This document shows, piece after piece, positions 7,892 through 14,645 of a stretch of 18,028 nt of DNA. Below the pieces are notes generated by a model. That model was not told the origin of the DNA, searched no databases, and worked only from the letters and a program-made list of their open reading frames with translations. Origin of the DNA: CAZCBN01 sp964496975 (GTDB lineage: Bacteria > Planctomycetota > Phycisphaerae > Phycisphaerales > UBA1924); assembly GCA_964496975.1 (NCBI GenBank), contig CAZCBN010000061.1, forward strand, positions 1 through 18,028, written 5' to 3'. The translations under genes and the position numbers were made by a program. Positions within the stretch are counted from its first letter, which is position 1. Each line of letters starts with the position of its first letter.

Positions 7892-8149
7892 GGTGGGCTC
7901 CGCGGTGCGGGCGGGACGGGGGGGCGGCCCGGACCGAGTCTCGCCCGGGTCGGACCGCGAGCGGGATTGTTAGACCGGGCGCGTCGGGCCGGGGCGGTTG
8001 CTTCGGCGCCGGCGGTTGCCCGGGGCGATCGGGGCGATCGCCTTTGGACGCGCGAGTCCATGCGGCCCGGCGTCTCCCGCGGGGTAATGTTGTGCGGCGG
8101 GGTTCCTGTGATGGCCCACCGCCACCCGCACGCCGACGAAAGGCGACGC
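7892..8149. promoter_or_regulatory. Divergent promoter region, efflux operon and kbl
   Basis: A 258-bp spacer between two divergently oriented starts, so it should hold both promoters. I see no convincing -35/-10 pair on either strand. Visible elements: a tandem repeat GGGGCGATC (8022-8030 and 8031-8039) whose second copy forms the palindrome GGCGATCGCC (8033-8042), AT-richer patches around 7969-7975 and 8083-8091, and an SD-like GAAAGG (8138-8143) before the kbl start. Confidence 0.4.
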
Positions 8150-9421
8150 ATGACCGCGACCGGTGCACGATCTTCCCACCACGCCGCCCGGGCCCCCTTT
8201 GCCGCGCGGACGGACGACATCCTGCGGATGCTGAACGAGGGGGGGCAGTTCAAGCGGCTGCAGACGATCACGGGGCCGATGGACGCGGCGGTGCGGCTGC
8301 GCGACGACGACGGGGGCGAGCGCGAGGTGCTCTGCTTCTGCTCGAACAACTACCTGGGCCTGGCGAACGACCCGCGGGTGATCGAGGCGGGCGTCGAGGG
8401 CCTGCGTCGGTACGGGGCCGGGACAGGGAGCGTGCGGTTCATCTGCGGCACCTTTGAGTGCCACGAGGTGATCGAGCGGACCATCGCGCAGTTCATGGGG
8501 ACCGAGTCGGCGTACACGTTCGTCAGCGCGTGGACGGCGAACGAAGCCGTCTTCCCCACGTTCGCCGAGCCGGGGGACTGCCTGATCTCCGACGAGCTGA
8601 ACCACGCGTGCATCATCGACGGCATCCGGCTGGCGGCGGTGATCAAGAAGGGCGTGAAGAAGGCCGTGTACCGGCACGGCGACTACGCCGACCTGCGGGA
8701 CAAGCTTCAGGCGGCGGCCTCCGACCCGGACGTGAGCGGGCAGATCTGGGTGGTGACGGACGGCGTGTTCAGCATGGAGGGGAGCATCGCCGACCTGCCG
8801 GCGCTGCGCGGGCTTTGCGACGAGTTCGGGGCCCTGCTGGTCGTGGACGACAGCCACGGGCACGGCGTCATGGGCCGCACGGGCCGGGGCACGCACGAGC
8901 ACTTCGGCATGGTGGGCCCCAAGGGCACGCGGGGCAACGACGTGGGCGAGGTGGACTTTTTCACCGGCACGCTGGGCAAGGCGCTGGGCGGGGCCGCGGG
9001 CGGGTTTGTCGCCGGCAGCAGCCGGGGGATCGAGCTGCTGATCCAGCGCGGAAGGCCCACGCTCTTCAGCAACGCCCTGCCGGCGACGGTGGCGTGCAGC
9101 GCCAACCGGGCGATCGAGATCGTGATGGACGAGCCCGAGCGCGTGCAGAAGCTGCGGACCAACGTGGAGACGGCGCGGGCGAAGATCCGGGCCGCGGGCT
9201 TTGAGGTGCTGGAGAGCCCGAGCGCGATCTGCCCCATCATCGTGGGCGACACGGCGAAGGCCATCCGCATGAGCCGGCGGCTGCTGGAGCTGGGCGTGTT
9301 CGTGATCGGCTTCGGCTACCCGGTGGTGCCGGAGGGGCAGGCGCGGCTGCGGATCCAGCTCTCGGCGGCGCACAGCGGGCCGCAGATCGACCAGCTCGTG
9401 GACGCGCTGAAGCGGCTCTGA
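8150..9421 (+). CDS. kbl: Glycine C-acetyltransferase (2-amino-3-ketobutyrate CoA ligase)
   Basis: PLP enzyme of the alpha-oxoamine synthase family, 423 aa (E. coli Kbl is about 398). It converts 2-amino-3-oxobutyrate plus CoA to glycine and acetyl-CoA, the second step of threonine breakdown after threonine dehydrogenase. Recognisable blocks: SNNYLGLA (65-72), TGSVRFICGT (92-101), ISDELNHACIIDG (146-158), TDGVFSMEG (203-211), VVDDSHGHG (231-239), TGTLGKALGG with the PLP lysine K277, and PVVPEGQARLRIQLSAAH (391-408). SVRFICGT and PVVPEGQAR separate it from BioF and other synthases. An insert around 253-266 separates HEH from EVDFFTG. The ATG at 8150 has GAAAGG 6 nt upstream; an in-frame ATG at 8111 is a weaker alternative. 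No tdh gene is adjacent, so a different beta-keto amino acid role cannot be excluded. Confidence 0.88.
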   Translation: MTATGARSSHHAARAPFAARTDDILRMLNEGGQFKRLQTITGPMDAAVRLRDDDGGEREVLCFCSNNYLGLANDPRVIEAGVEGLRRYGAGTGSVRFICGTFECHEVIERTIAQFMGTESAYTFVSAWTANEAVFPTFAEPGDCLISDELNHACIIDGIRLAAVIKKGVKKAVYRHGDYADLRDKLQAAASDPDVSGQIWVVTDGVFSMEGSIADLPALRGLCDEFGALLVVDDSHGHGVMGRTGRGTHEHFGMVGPKGTRGNDVGEVDFFTGTLGKALGGAAGGFVAGSSRGIELLIQRGRPTLFSNALPATVACSANRAIEIVMDEPERVQKLRTNVETARAKIRAAGFEVLESPSAICPIIVGDTAKAIRMSRRLLELGVFVIGFGYPVVPEGQARLRIQLSAAHSGPQIDQLVDALKRL

Positions 9422-9427
9422 CGCCGG

Positions 9428-9453
9428 GCCGCCCCCGAGCGGAGGGGGGCGGC
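9428..9453. terminator. Bidirectional GC hairpin between kbl and manC
   Basis: A perfect 9-bp stem, GCCGCCCCC (9428-9436) with GGGGGCGGC (9445-9453), and an 8-nt loop, sitting in the 45-bp gap between two convergent genes. Its position fits a shared terminator. No T-run follows on either strand, so it would be a non-canonical intrinsic terminator or an mRNA 3'-end barrier. Confidence 0.6.
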
Positions 9454-9466
9454 AGACGCCGCGGCG

Positions 9467-10582
9467 TTACTTCAGGCTCGCCGGCAGGTCGGCGTGCAGG
9501 CCCTTCAGGTCCTGGGCCCGGTCGGCGGGCATCACCAGCGTCGCCTCGGGGGTGTGCACGACGATCAGGTTCTCGCACCCGACGAGGGCGATGCGGTGGT
9601 TCTCCACGGAGGAGACGACCACGTTGCCGCGGCTCTCGTGGGCGTGCAGGGTGGCGCCGCTGGCGCGGTTGCCCTGGGCGTCGGGGCTGAGGGTCTCGCC
9701 GTAGCTAGGCCAGCTGCCGACGTCGAGCCAGTTGACGTGCATGCGCACGCCGCAGAGGGTGACGGAGGGGTCGGTGCTGGCGGGCTCCATGACGGCGTAG
9801 TCGACGCTGATCTTCTCCAGCTTGGGGTACACCTCGTGCAGCACCTCCTCCTGCCGGTGCGTGCCCCAGGCCTCGCGGATCGCCATCAGGCCCCGGTGGT
9901 TCTCGGGCTTGTGCTTCGCGAGCAGGCGGAGGAACGTCTCGGCGTGGAAGACGAACATGCCGGCGTTCCAGAAGAACCGGCCCGTGGCGAGGTACTCCTG
10001 CGCCCGCTCCAGCGGCGGCTTCTCGACAAATCGGGCCACGCGGAAGCCCAGGCCCGCCGAGGCCGCCGGGGCGTTCGCCACCGGCCCCGCGTCCTCGATG
10101 TAGCCGAAGCCGGTCGCCGGGTAGGTCGGCGTGATGGCGAAGCTGACGAGCCGCGTCGGGTCGGCCTCCACCAGCGCAAAGCCCGCGTCCATCGCCCGCG
10201 CGAACTCCGCCTGCGGCTCGATGACGTGGTCGGCCGTCAGCACGGCGAAGACCGCGCCCGGGTCACGCTTGCCCAGCACCGCGGCGGCGAAGCCCACGGC
10301 GTTCACCGTGTCGCGGCCCATGGGCTCGCCCAGCAGCCGCTCGCCGCGGAAGCCCGGCAGCCTCGCCTCGATCTGCTGGCGGAACGACTCGCCGGTGCAG
10401 ATGCACCGCCGCTCCGGCGGCACGACGCCCTCAAGCCGTGACGCGGCCAGCTCCAACAGGCTCACCGCCTCGCTCGAACCCGGCCGGCGGACGAACGGGA
10501 TCAACTGCTTGGGCTGCCCGGCCCGGCTGAAGGGCCAGAGCCGCGTCCCCGCACCGCCCGCCATGATCATCGCGTGTCGCAT
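9467..10582 (-). CDS. manC: Mannose-1-phosphate guanylyltransferase
   Basis: Nucleotidyltransferase of 371 aa making GDP-mannose from mannose 1-phosphate and GTP, which feeds polysaccharide and glycan synthesis in the cytoplasm. The N-terminal signature AGGAGTRLWPFSR (8-20) with PKQ (24-26), LTADHVIEP (115-123), RFVEKP (184-189) and FWNAGMFVF (204-212) are diagnostic. The length matches single-domain guanylyltransferases; the C-terminal cupin isomerase domain of bifunctional ManC/AlgA is absent. The ATG at 10582 starts directly at the catalytic fold; in-frame extension to 10729 adds only Arg/Gly-rich sequence lying across the divergent spacer. No Shine-Dalgarno sequence is visible in front of it. 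Convergent with kbl, divergent from the lipoprotein gene. Confidence 0.93.
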   Translation of the reverse strand: MRHAMIMAGGAGTRLWPFSRAGQPKQLIPFVRRPGSSEAVSLLELAASRLEGVVPPERRCICTGESFRQQIEARLPGFRGERLLGEPMGRDTVNAVGFAAAVLGKRDPGAVFAVLTADHVIEPQAEFARAMDAGFALVEADPTRLVSFAITPTYPATGFGYIEDAGPVANAPAASAGLGFRVARFVEKPPLERAQEYLATGRFFWNAGMFVFHAETFLRLLAKHKPENHRGLMAIREAWGTHRQEEVLHEVYPKLEKISVDYAVMEPASTDPSVTLCGVRMHVNWLDVGSWPSYGETLSPDAQGNRASGATLHAHESRGNVVVSSVENHRIALVGCENLIVVHTPEATLVMPADRAQDLKGLHADLPASLK

Positions 10583-10660
10583 GGCGGGCAGTGTATTGAC
10601 CCGGCGATCGACCCCGGGCGACCCTTCCCACGCCGGGGCCGGGCGGCGCACAATGGCGGC
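10583..10660. promoter_or_regulatory. Divergent spacer manC / lipoprotein gene
   Basis: A 78-bp spacer between divergent starts. On the minus strand TACACT (10595-10590) is a 4/6 match to a -10 element and ends only 7 nt before the manC ATG. With no Shine-Dalgarno in view, manC may be transcribed leaderless. On the plus strand TTGACC (10596-10601) could be a -35, but no matching -10 is seen. Weak evidence. Confidence 0.3.
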
Positions 10661-11422
10661 ATGCGCACGCCCCACAACCCCCTCCGCAGCGCCCCGCCGC
10701 GCGACCCCCCTCCCCGGCCCGACCCCCACGGCCGACCCGCGGGCCCCAACGCCGACCGGCGGGGCGGCGGCCGACCGGTCGCGACGGCCGCCGCGGCGGG
10801 GCTCGCGCTCGCGGCGATGCTGGTCGGCGGCTGCGGCTCACGCTTCGCCGGGCGATGGACCATCGACGGCCAGCAGACGGCCCGGCGCCTCGTCGACGCG
10901 ACGCTGCAGCAGGCCTCGGTCGACGCCTCGGGCCGCGGGATGAACCCCTTCGCCGCCGCGGGTCTGCGCGCCGCGACGGCCACGCTCGTCACCAACGCGG
11001 GCGACGCGCTGAACCGATCGGGCGTGGAACTCACGCTCAACAAGGACCGCACCGCCGAACTCACCCTGCCCGTCCGGCCCGCGGAGCACGACGCCGCGGC
11101 GATGGCGGCCCTCGCCGCCCTGCCCGCGCTGGGCCCGCTCAACCCCGCCGGGCCGCACAGCCCGGTGGGCCTGGCGACCGCGCCCGCCGCCGACGCCGCG
11201 GGGCCGGCCCGCGGCGAGTGGACGGAAGAGAAGGGCCGCGCGTTCATCGACCTGACGCACATCCCGGTCGGCCGGGGGTTCAACGCGGCACTGGGCACGC
11301 GGCTCGTCGCGCAGGCGAAGGGGGACCGGCTCGTGCTCTTCCCCGAAGACCCGCTCGCCCCGCCGGGCACTCCGCCCAACGGCGGCGACGGCCCGGCGCT
11401 GGTGCTGCGCCGGGCGAAGTGA
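10661..11422 (+). CDS. Probable lipoprotein of unknown function
   Basis: A 253-aa protein. The N-terminus is a long basic, Pro-rich stretch (1-40), followed by a hydrophobic segment (41-56) ending in the lipobox VGGC with Cys58, so it is probably cleaved by signal peptidase II and lipid-anchored. The mature part begins GSRFAGRWTIDG and contains LTLNKDRTAELTLP (about 128-141), which resembles the beta-strand style of small lipocalin-like or copper-resistance NlpE-like outer-membrane lipoproteins. This resemblance is weak and I do not assign a family. Ala/Pro-rich low-complexity stretches interrupt it. The leader before the hydrophobic core is unusually long, but no later in-frame Met precedes the core. 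No clear Shine-Dalgarno. Plus-strand composition here is strongly C-rich, unlike the plus-strand genes at the left end. Confidence 0.7.
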   Translation: MRTPHNPLRSAPPRDPPPRPDPHGRPAGPNADRRGGGRPVATAAAAGLALAAMLVGGCGSRFAGRWTIDGQQTARRLVDATLQQASVDASGRGMNPFAAAGLRAATATLVTNAGDALNRSGVELTLNKDRTAELTLPVRPAEHDAAAMAALAALPALGPLNPAGPHSPVGLATAPAADAAGPARGEWTEEKGRAFIDLTHIPVGRGFNAALGTRLVAQAKGDRLVLFPEDPLAPPGTPPNGGDGPALVLRRAK

Positions 11423-11508
11423 GGGCGGCTCGGCGCCCGCTGCAGGGAAAAAGCGAACGCGGAGGGCAGAGCACGCGGCGGCGCGGAGGGGGGACGGAGG
11501 TCGCGGCC

Positions 11509-11585
11509 GTGATGCGGTGGTGATGCGGTCTTGATCCGGCGGTGATGCGGTGTTGACCCCGATGTGACCCGGCGTTGCACCCGGT
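11509..11585. repeat. Degenerate 11-bp periodic repeat
   Basis: Seven consecutive 11-bp units: GTGATGCGGTG, GTGATGCGGTC, TTGATCCGGCG, GTGATGCGGTG, TTGACCCCGAT, GTGACCCGGCG, TTGCACCCGGT. From the second unit the first base alternates G/T, giving a 22-bp higher-order period. The array lies in the 217-bp gap between convergent genes (lipoprotein and tyrA), where nothing else is visible apart from purine-rich sequence at 11440-11500. It may be a decaying minisatellite or helically phased protein-binding sites. Confidence 0.6.
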
Positions 11586-11639
11586 TCAATCATCGCGCCC
11601 GTCGCGTTCGCATGTCCACGGGTCCGCCACGGGCCGGGC

Positions 11640-12550
11640 TTACGGCTCCCCAGCCTCGCCCCGCGCCCGCTCGTCCACCGCCTGCACGGCCTGCACGAAC
11701 GCGCGGCGCACGGCCGCCGCGTGCGGGTTCCATCGCTGGATCTGCTCGAACATCCGCTCGCTGTCGCCCTCGATGTTCCGCCGCAGTTGCAGGAGGCGCG
11801 TGTACGCCAGCGTCGCCAGGGGCCACTCGGGCAGCGCCATCGCCGCGGCGGTGTGGCCGATGAGGTGGGTCAGCACCTGCACGTGCGCCATCTGGCGGTC
11901 GTGCTCGTCGGCCGTCACCTCCACGCAGCGCAGGCCGAGGGACCCCTCCAGCACGCCGCGCACCCACGCGAGCCGCGCCGGCGAGATGCGCCCCGGGCAC
12001 AGCGCGACGGGCTGGCCCCGCCGCCCCTGCTCCGCCACCGTCTGAGGCCCGAACAGCGGGTGCGTCCCCAGTACGTCCACGCCCGCGGGCGCTTCGTCCA
12101 GCAGCACCTCGAGCGCCCGCACCTTCACGGAGCAGACGTCGGCCACGAGCGCACCGTCGCGGAGCCAGCCCCGGGCCGCGCGCAGCGCGTCCCGCAGGTC
12201 TTGCACGTTCACGGCGAAGACAACCACGTCGCACGCCGCGGCCTGGGCGAGCGTCGCCGCCGTCACGCCGCCAGTCACGCCGCCAGTCACGCCGNNNNNN
12301 NNNNNNNNNNNNNNNNNNNNNNNNNNNNNNNNNNNNNNNNNNNNNNNNNNNNNNNNNNNNNNNNNNNNNNNNNNNNNNNNNNNNNNNNNNNNNNGGCCTG
12401 GGCGAGCGTCGCCGCCGTCACGCCGCCAGTCACGCCGCCAGTCACGCCGGCCAGCACCGCTCCCTTGGGGTCATACGCCCGCACCGGCGCCACCTCGGCG
12501 AGCGCCCCGGCGAGCAACCGGCCGAACGCGCCCTGCCCGACCACCCCCAC
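11640..12550 (-). CDS. tyrA: Prephenate dehydrogenase family protein (split by N gap)
   Basis: NAD(P)-dependent oxidoreductase of tyrosine biosynthesis (prephenate to 4-hydroxyphenylpyruvate, or the arogenate route). The GTG start at 12550 gives VGVVGQGAFG, the Rossmann GxGxxG loop, right at the N-terminus, and has AGGGGGAG 7 nt upstream; the in-frame ATG at 12619 is less likely because it overlaps the divergent gene's start. Further motifs: DVCSVK (usual DVGSVK), GTHPLFGPQT with the conserved His, and TADEHDRQMAHVQVLTH containing the EHD substrate-site motif. As deposited the frame is broken by 100 Ns at 12295-12394. The same 55 bases lie on both sides; removing Ns plus one copy (155 nt) leaves 756 nt, an uninterrupted 251-aa protein of usual length for a single-domain TyrA. 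The cofactor and prephenate/arogenate preference cannot be told. Confidence 0.88.
12240..12449. repeat. Identical 55-bp ends flanking the assembly gap
   Basis: Positions 12240-12294 and 12395-12449 are identical over 55 bases and sit exactly at the edges of the N run. Each copy contains a 12-bp tandem repeat GTCACGCCGCCA (12262-12273, 12274-12285, partial 12286-12294; mirrored at 12417-12449) coding for Val-Thr-Gly-Gly units on the minus strand. The most likely reading is one real copy represented twice by overlapping contig ends. Confidence 0.85.
12295..12394. other. Assembly gap of exactly 100 N
   Basis: A run of exactly 100 Ns, the conventional placeholder for a gap of unknown length. Taken literally it shifts the tyrA frame between the two sides. 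Confidence 0.98.
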
Positions 12551-12557
12551 CTGAATA

Positions 12558-12565
12558 CTCCCCCT
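12558..12565 (-). promoter_or_regulatory. Ribosome binding site deciding the tyrA start
   Basis: AGGGGGAG on the minus strand, 7 nt before the GTG at 12550. It favours this GTG over the in-frame ATG at 12619, which lacks such a site. Confidence 0.6.
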
Positions 12566-12617
12566 AACGCCCGCCGACTCGTTCGCCGACTCGCCCGCCG
12601 CCGTACCCTTCGGCACC

Positions 12618-12848
12618 ATGAAAGCCTCCGCCCGCGTGCTCGCCGCTGTCGTGCTCTGGATCGTCACCGTTGCCCTCGCGTTCGGCCGCGGGGTGCTGGG
12701 CGATGGTTGGCTCGACGCGGGCGTGGGCGCACTCGGGGCGATGGTGGGCATCGGCGCGGCGATCATCTCCTTCGTCGCGGTCTCGCAGGTGCTGAGCGAG
12801 ATGATCTCGGGCCCGTCCCGGCCGGACACGTCGCGCGGCGAACGGTGA
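12618..12848 (+). CDS. Small two-helix membrane protein, unknown function
   Basis: A 76-aa hypothetical protein. The N-terminus MKASAR is followed by a hydrophobic helix (about 7-25), a short loop GVLGDGW, a second helix (about 36-58) and a polar tail ending SRPDTSRGER. The two-helix hairpin suggests an inner-membrane protein; the first helix could also act as a signal anchor. No Shine-Dalgarno is evident before the ATG. It is divergent from tyrA, 67 bp from the chosen GTG start, and convergent with the dockerin-bearing gene. No known family recognised; the hydrophobic pattern and start Met are the only support. Confidence 0.55.
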   Translation: MKASARVLAAVVLWIVTVALAFGRGVLGDGWLDAGVGALGAMVGIGAAIISFVAVSQVLSEMISGPSRPDTSRGER

Positions 12849-12933
12849 TCAGGAACCGAACTCGGAACGCGAGCGGAGCGGAGATCGAGGTCCGAACGCC
12901 GCCTCCGACCCTTCGGCCGGGGGCGACGCGTGG

Positions 12934-13365
12934 TCACGGGCACGGCGTGTCGAGCACCGCGAGGAAGTCGAACAGGTCGAAGATGTCGGCGGGGACGGTG
13001 TCGGCGTTGTAGTCGAGGCCGCCGTCCAGGGCGGCGAGGAAGTCGAACAGATCGAAGATGTCGCCCGTCGCGCCGTCGCCGTTGAAGTCGGACGGGCAGG
13101 GCTGCACGCGGAACGTGCTGACCACGCCCAGGTCCAGCACGACGCCGCCGACGGCGGCCGCGCCGTTCGCCCGGCCCGCCGCGGGCTCGCCGACCGCCAC
13201 GGTCAGGCGGTAGGCCCCGGCCTCGCCGGCCGTCCCGCCGCCCGCCAGCACGGCGAGCGAGCGGAGCGTGGGCTGCTGCCCCATCGCCGGGGCCGCGAGC
13301 GCCCCCGTCAGCAACGCGGCCGCGCCGACGAGCGCCCCGCGATTCATCCAAGTGTCCCGATGCAT
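12934..13365 (-). CDS. Small exported protein with dockerin-like C-terminus
   Basis: A 143-aa protein. The ATG at 13365 has AAGGAG 8 nt upstream; an in-frame ATG at 13347 is possible. Signal peptide: hydrophobic 11-27, probable cleavage after AMG (29). The central part (about 35-85) contains YRLTVAVGEPAAG and VVLDLGVV, of no known family. From Cys90 it ends in a duplicated module CPSDFNGDG...DIFDLFDFLAALD and DYNAD...DIFDLFDFLAVLDTPCP, closing with a C-terminal Cys. The pattern resembles the so-called GC-type dockerin modules of Phycisphaerae exported proteins. In both loops Asp and Asn fill positions 1, 3 and 5, but the next acidic residues are at 10 and 13, not 12: the loop is one residue longer than a canonical EF-hand. 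Last gene of the run of exported proteins, 74 bp after the hydrolase gene. Probably a surface or matrix protein. Confidence 0.78.
   Translation of the reverse strand: MHRDTWMNRGALVGAAALLTGALAAPAMGQQPTLRSLAVLAGGGTAGEAGAYRLTVAVGEPAAGRANGAAAVGGVVLDLGVVSTFRVQPCPSDFNGDGATGDIFDLFDFLAALDGGLDYNADTVPADIFDLFDFLAVLDTPCP
12959..13063 (-). repeat. Intragenic duplication of the dockerin half-module
   Basis: Positions 12959-12988 and 13034-13063 match at 29 of 30 bases, 75 bp apart (25 codons in frame). They encode the two DIFDLFDFLA segments. The near-identity in DNA, including synonymous sites, suggests recent duplication or gene conversion. Confidence 0.8.
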
Positions 13366-13387
13366 GGCATGTGCTCCTTGTCCGCGA

Positions 13388-13406
13388 GCGGGCCTTTTCG
13401 GCCCGC
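13388..13406 (-). terminator. Intergenic hairpin between hydrolase and dockerin genes
   Basis: A perfect 7-bp stem, GCGGGCC (13388-13394) with GGCCCGC (13400-13406), and a 5-nt loop, inside the 74-bp gap between two same-strand genes. No U-run follows. It may attenuate read-through or protect an mRNA end, changing the ratio of the two products. Confidence 0.4.
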
Positions 13407-13439
13407 GTCGCGGGGGTGTTGTGTGTGCGGGAGGAAGAC

Positions 13440-14645
13440 TTACCGCCGGATGATGTCGAACGAGACGTACACCGCGTCGTGGTCCGAGAGCACGCGCGTC
13501 GTCAGCCCGTCGTCGCTGATGGCCGGGAAGGGCGGCGGGATCTCCGGCCGGACCACGTCGTACACCCGGGGGATGATCTCGACCGTGTTGTCGAGGCTGT
13601 CGGCGTAGAACACATAATCGAGCGTGGTGTCGCCGCTGCCGTCGAAGTACTGCTTCAGCGGGTTGTCGCCGCACGAGGTGCACGCATCGGCGTCGGTGGT
13701 GAAGGGGGTGTCGAAGGCGGGGTTGCGCAGCTCGGGCGAGGGCGTGGGGTTCAGCGCCGGCCGCAGGGCGTTGAAGAACTCGGTGCCCCCCTCGTCCACG
13801 TTCAGGTCGCCCATCAGGATGACGACGTGGCTCGGGAAGGTGGCCCGGTAGGCCTGTACGGCCGTGCGGAGCTCGGCGAGCTGGTCGGCGCGGGCGCTCA
13901 GAGCCGCGCCGTTGTTGCCCGCCTGCAGGTGCGTGTTGAAGATGCCGATGCCGAAGCCGTTCTTGAAGACCGTCGCCCGGAGGTACCCCTTGTTGGCGAA
14001 GAAGTCCTCGTTCGCGCCGTCGCGCAGGTCGACCTGCGCCGCGTTCTGCAGCGTCAGGTCGCTCAGCAGCATGAGGCCCGAGTTGAGGATGTGCGGCGTG
14101 AAGCGGCTGCCGTAGAAGCCGTTGTTGAACCCGGGCGTGAGCGTCGGCGGGAACGACCCGTCCCACACCTCCTGCAGGCCCACGACGTCCGGCTCGTCGA
14201 TGCTGCGGAAGTACTGCTGGATGAAGACGGCCCGGGCCTCGTCGAGCCACGTCTCCGCGCCCACGAGCGCGTCGCCGAACAGGTGCGTGTTGTACGACAT
14301 CACGTCGAACGTCGTGCTGTTCGAGGGGGTCGGGCGGATGACGACGTCGCCCCCGCCCGCGAAGATCCGCACGTTCCGCCCGGCCTCGAGCCGGTCGCTG
14401 TAGTACGTGCCCGTCCACGCCCGCACCGAGGGCTGCCCGGTGCTCTGCCAGATCGCCGACTCGATGAACTGGTAGGGGCGGTTGAAGTCGTTCTGCCGGG
14501 GGGCGATGTCGCCGAAGTCGATGACGTAGGTCGTCTGGGCCGACGCCGCCCCGGCCAGGGCCGCGAGCGCACCGAGCGCCGCCGCGCCCCGACCGATCAA
14601 CCCGCCCCGCCCCGAACCGACCCGTGTACGCATGCCGCGTGCCAT
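13440..14645 (-). CDS. Exported sphingomyelinase/DNase I-fold phosphodiesterase
   Basis: Endonuclease/exonuclease/phosphatase-superfamily hydrolase of 401 aa. The ATG at 14645 has AGGAG 7 nt upstream; a signal peptide follows with hydrophobic 16-34 and cleavage near ASA-QT (36). After a non-catalytic N-terminal region (37-110) come, in order, VMSYNTHLFG (N119), DVVGLQEVWD (metal-ligand E159), NSGLMLLSD (188-196), NKGYLRATV (218-226), FNTHLQAG (H239), MGDLN (D280, N282), LDYVFY (342-347) and SDHDAVYVSF (D388, H389). The NKG segment followed by NTHLQA matches bacterial neutral sphingomyelinases (Bacillus cereus type), so a phospholipase C or sphingomyelinase activity is more likely than a nuclease. 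All catalytic residues are present. A Cys pair lies at 322 and 325. Middle gene of the three exported genes. Confidence 0.85.
   Translation of the reverse strand: MARGMRTRVGSGRGGLIGRGAAALGALAALAGAASAQTTYVIDFGDIAPRQNDFNRPYQFIESAIWQSTGQPSVRAWTGTYYSDRLEAGRNVRIFAGGGDVVIRPTPSNSTTFDVMSYNTHLFGDALVGAETWLDEARAVFIQQYFRSIDEPDVVGLQEVWDGSFPPTLTPGFNNGFYGSRFTPHILNSGLMLLSDLTLQNAAQVDLRDGANEDFFANKGYLRATVFKNGFGIGIFNTHLQAGNNGAALSARADQLAELRTAVQAYRATFPSHVVILMGDLNVDEGGTEFFNALRPALNPTPSPELRNPAFDTPFTTDADACTSCGDNPLKQYFDGSGDTTLDYVFYADSLDNTVEIIPRVYDVVRPEIPPPFPAISDDGLTTRVLSDHDAVYVSFDIIRR

Noticed and set aside
8033..8042. HIP1-like palindrome (GCGATCGC core) as a cyanobacterial signature
   Set aside because: A single copy in GC-rich DNA is not informative, and the gene content is not cyanobacterial.
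6557..8149. Long 5' extension of the kbl frame
   Set aside because: It lies antisense to the membrane fusion gene, and the real start at 8150 has a ribosome binding site and the family N-terminus.
9000..10660. dif recombination site at the skew crossover
   Set aside because: No sequence resembling the 28-bp XerC/XerD site with its AT-rich core was found by eye.
12240..12449. Genuine tandem duplication or insertion target-site duplication around the Ns
   Set aside because: The copies end exactly at the N borders and collapse restores the frame; an assembly overlap is simpler.
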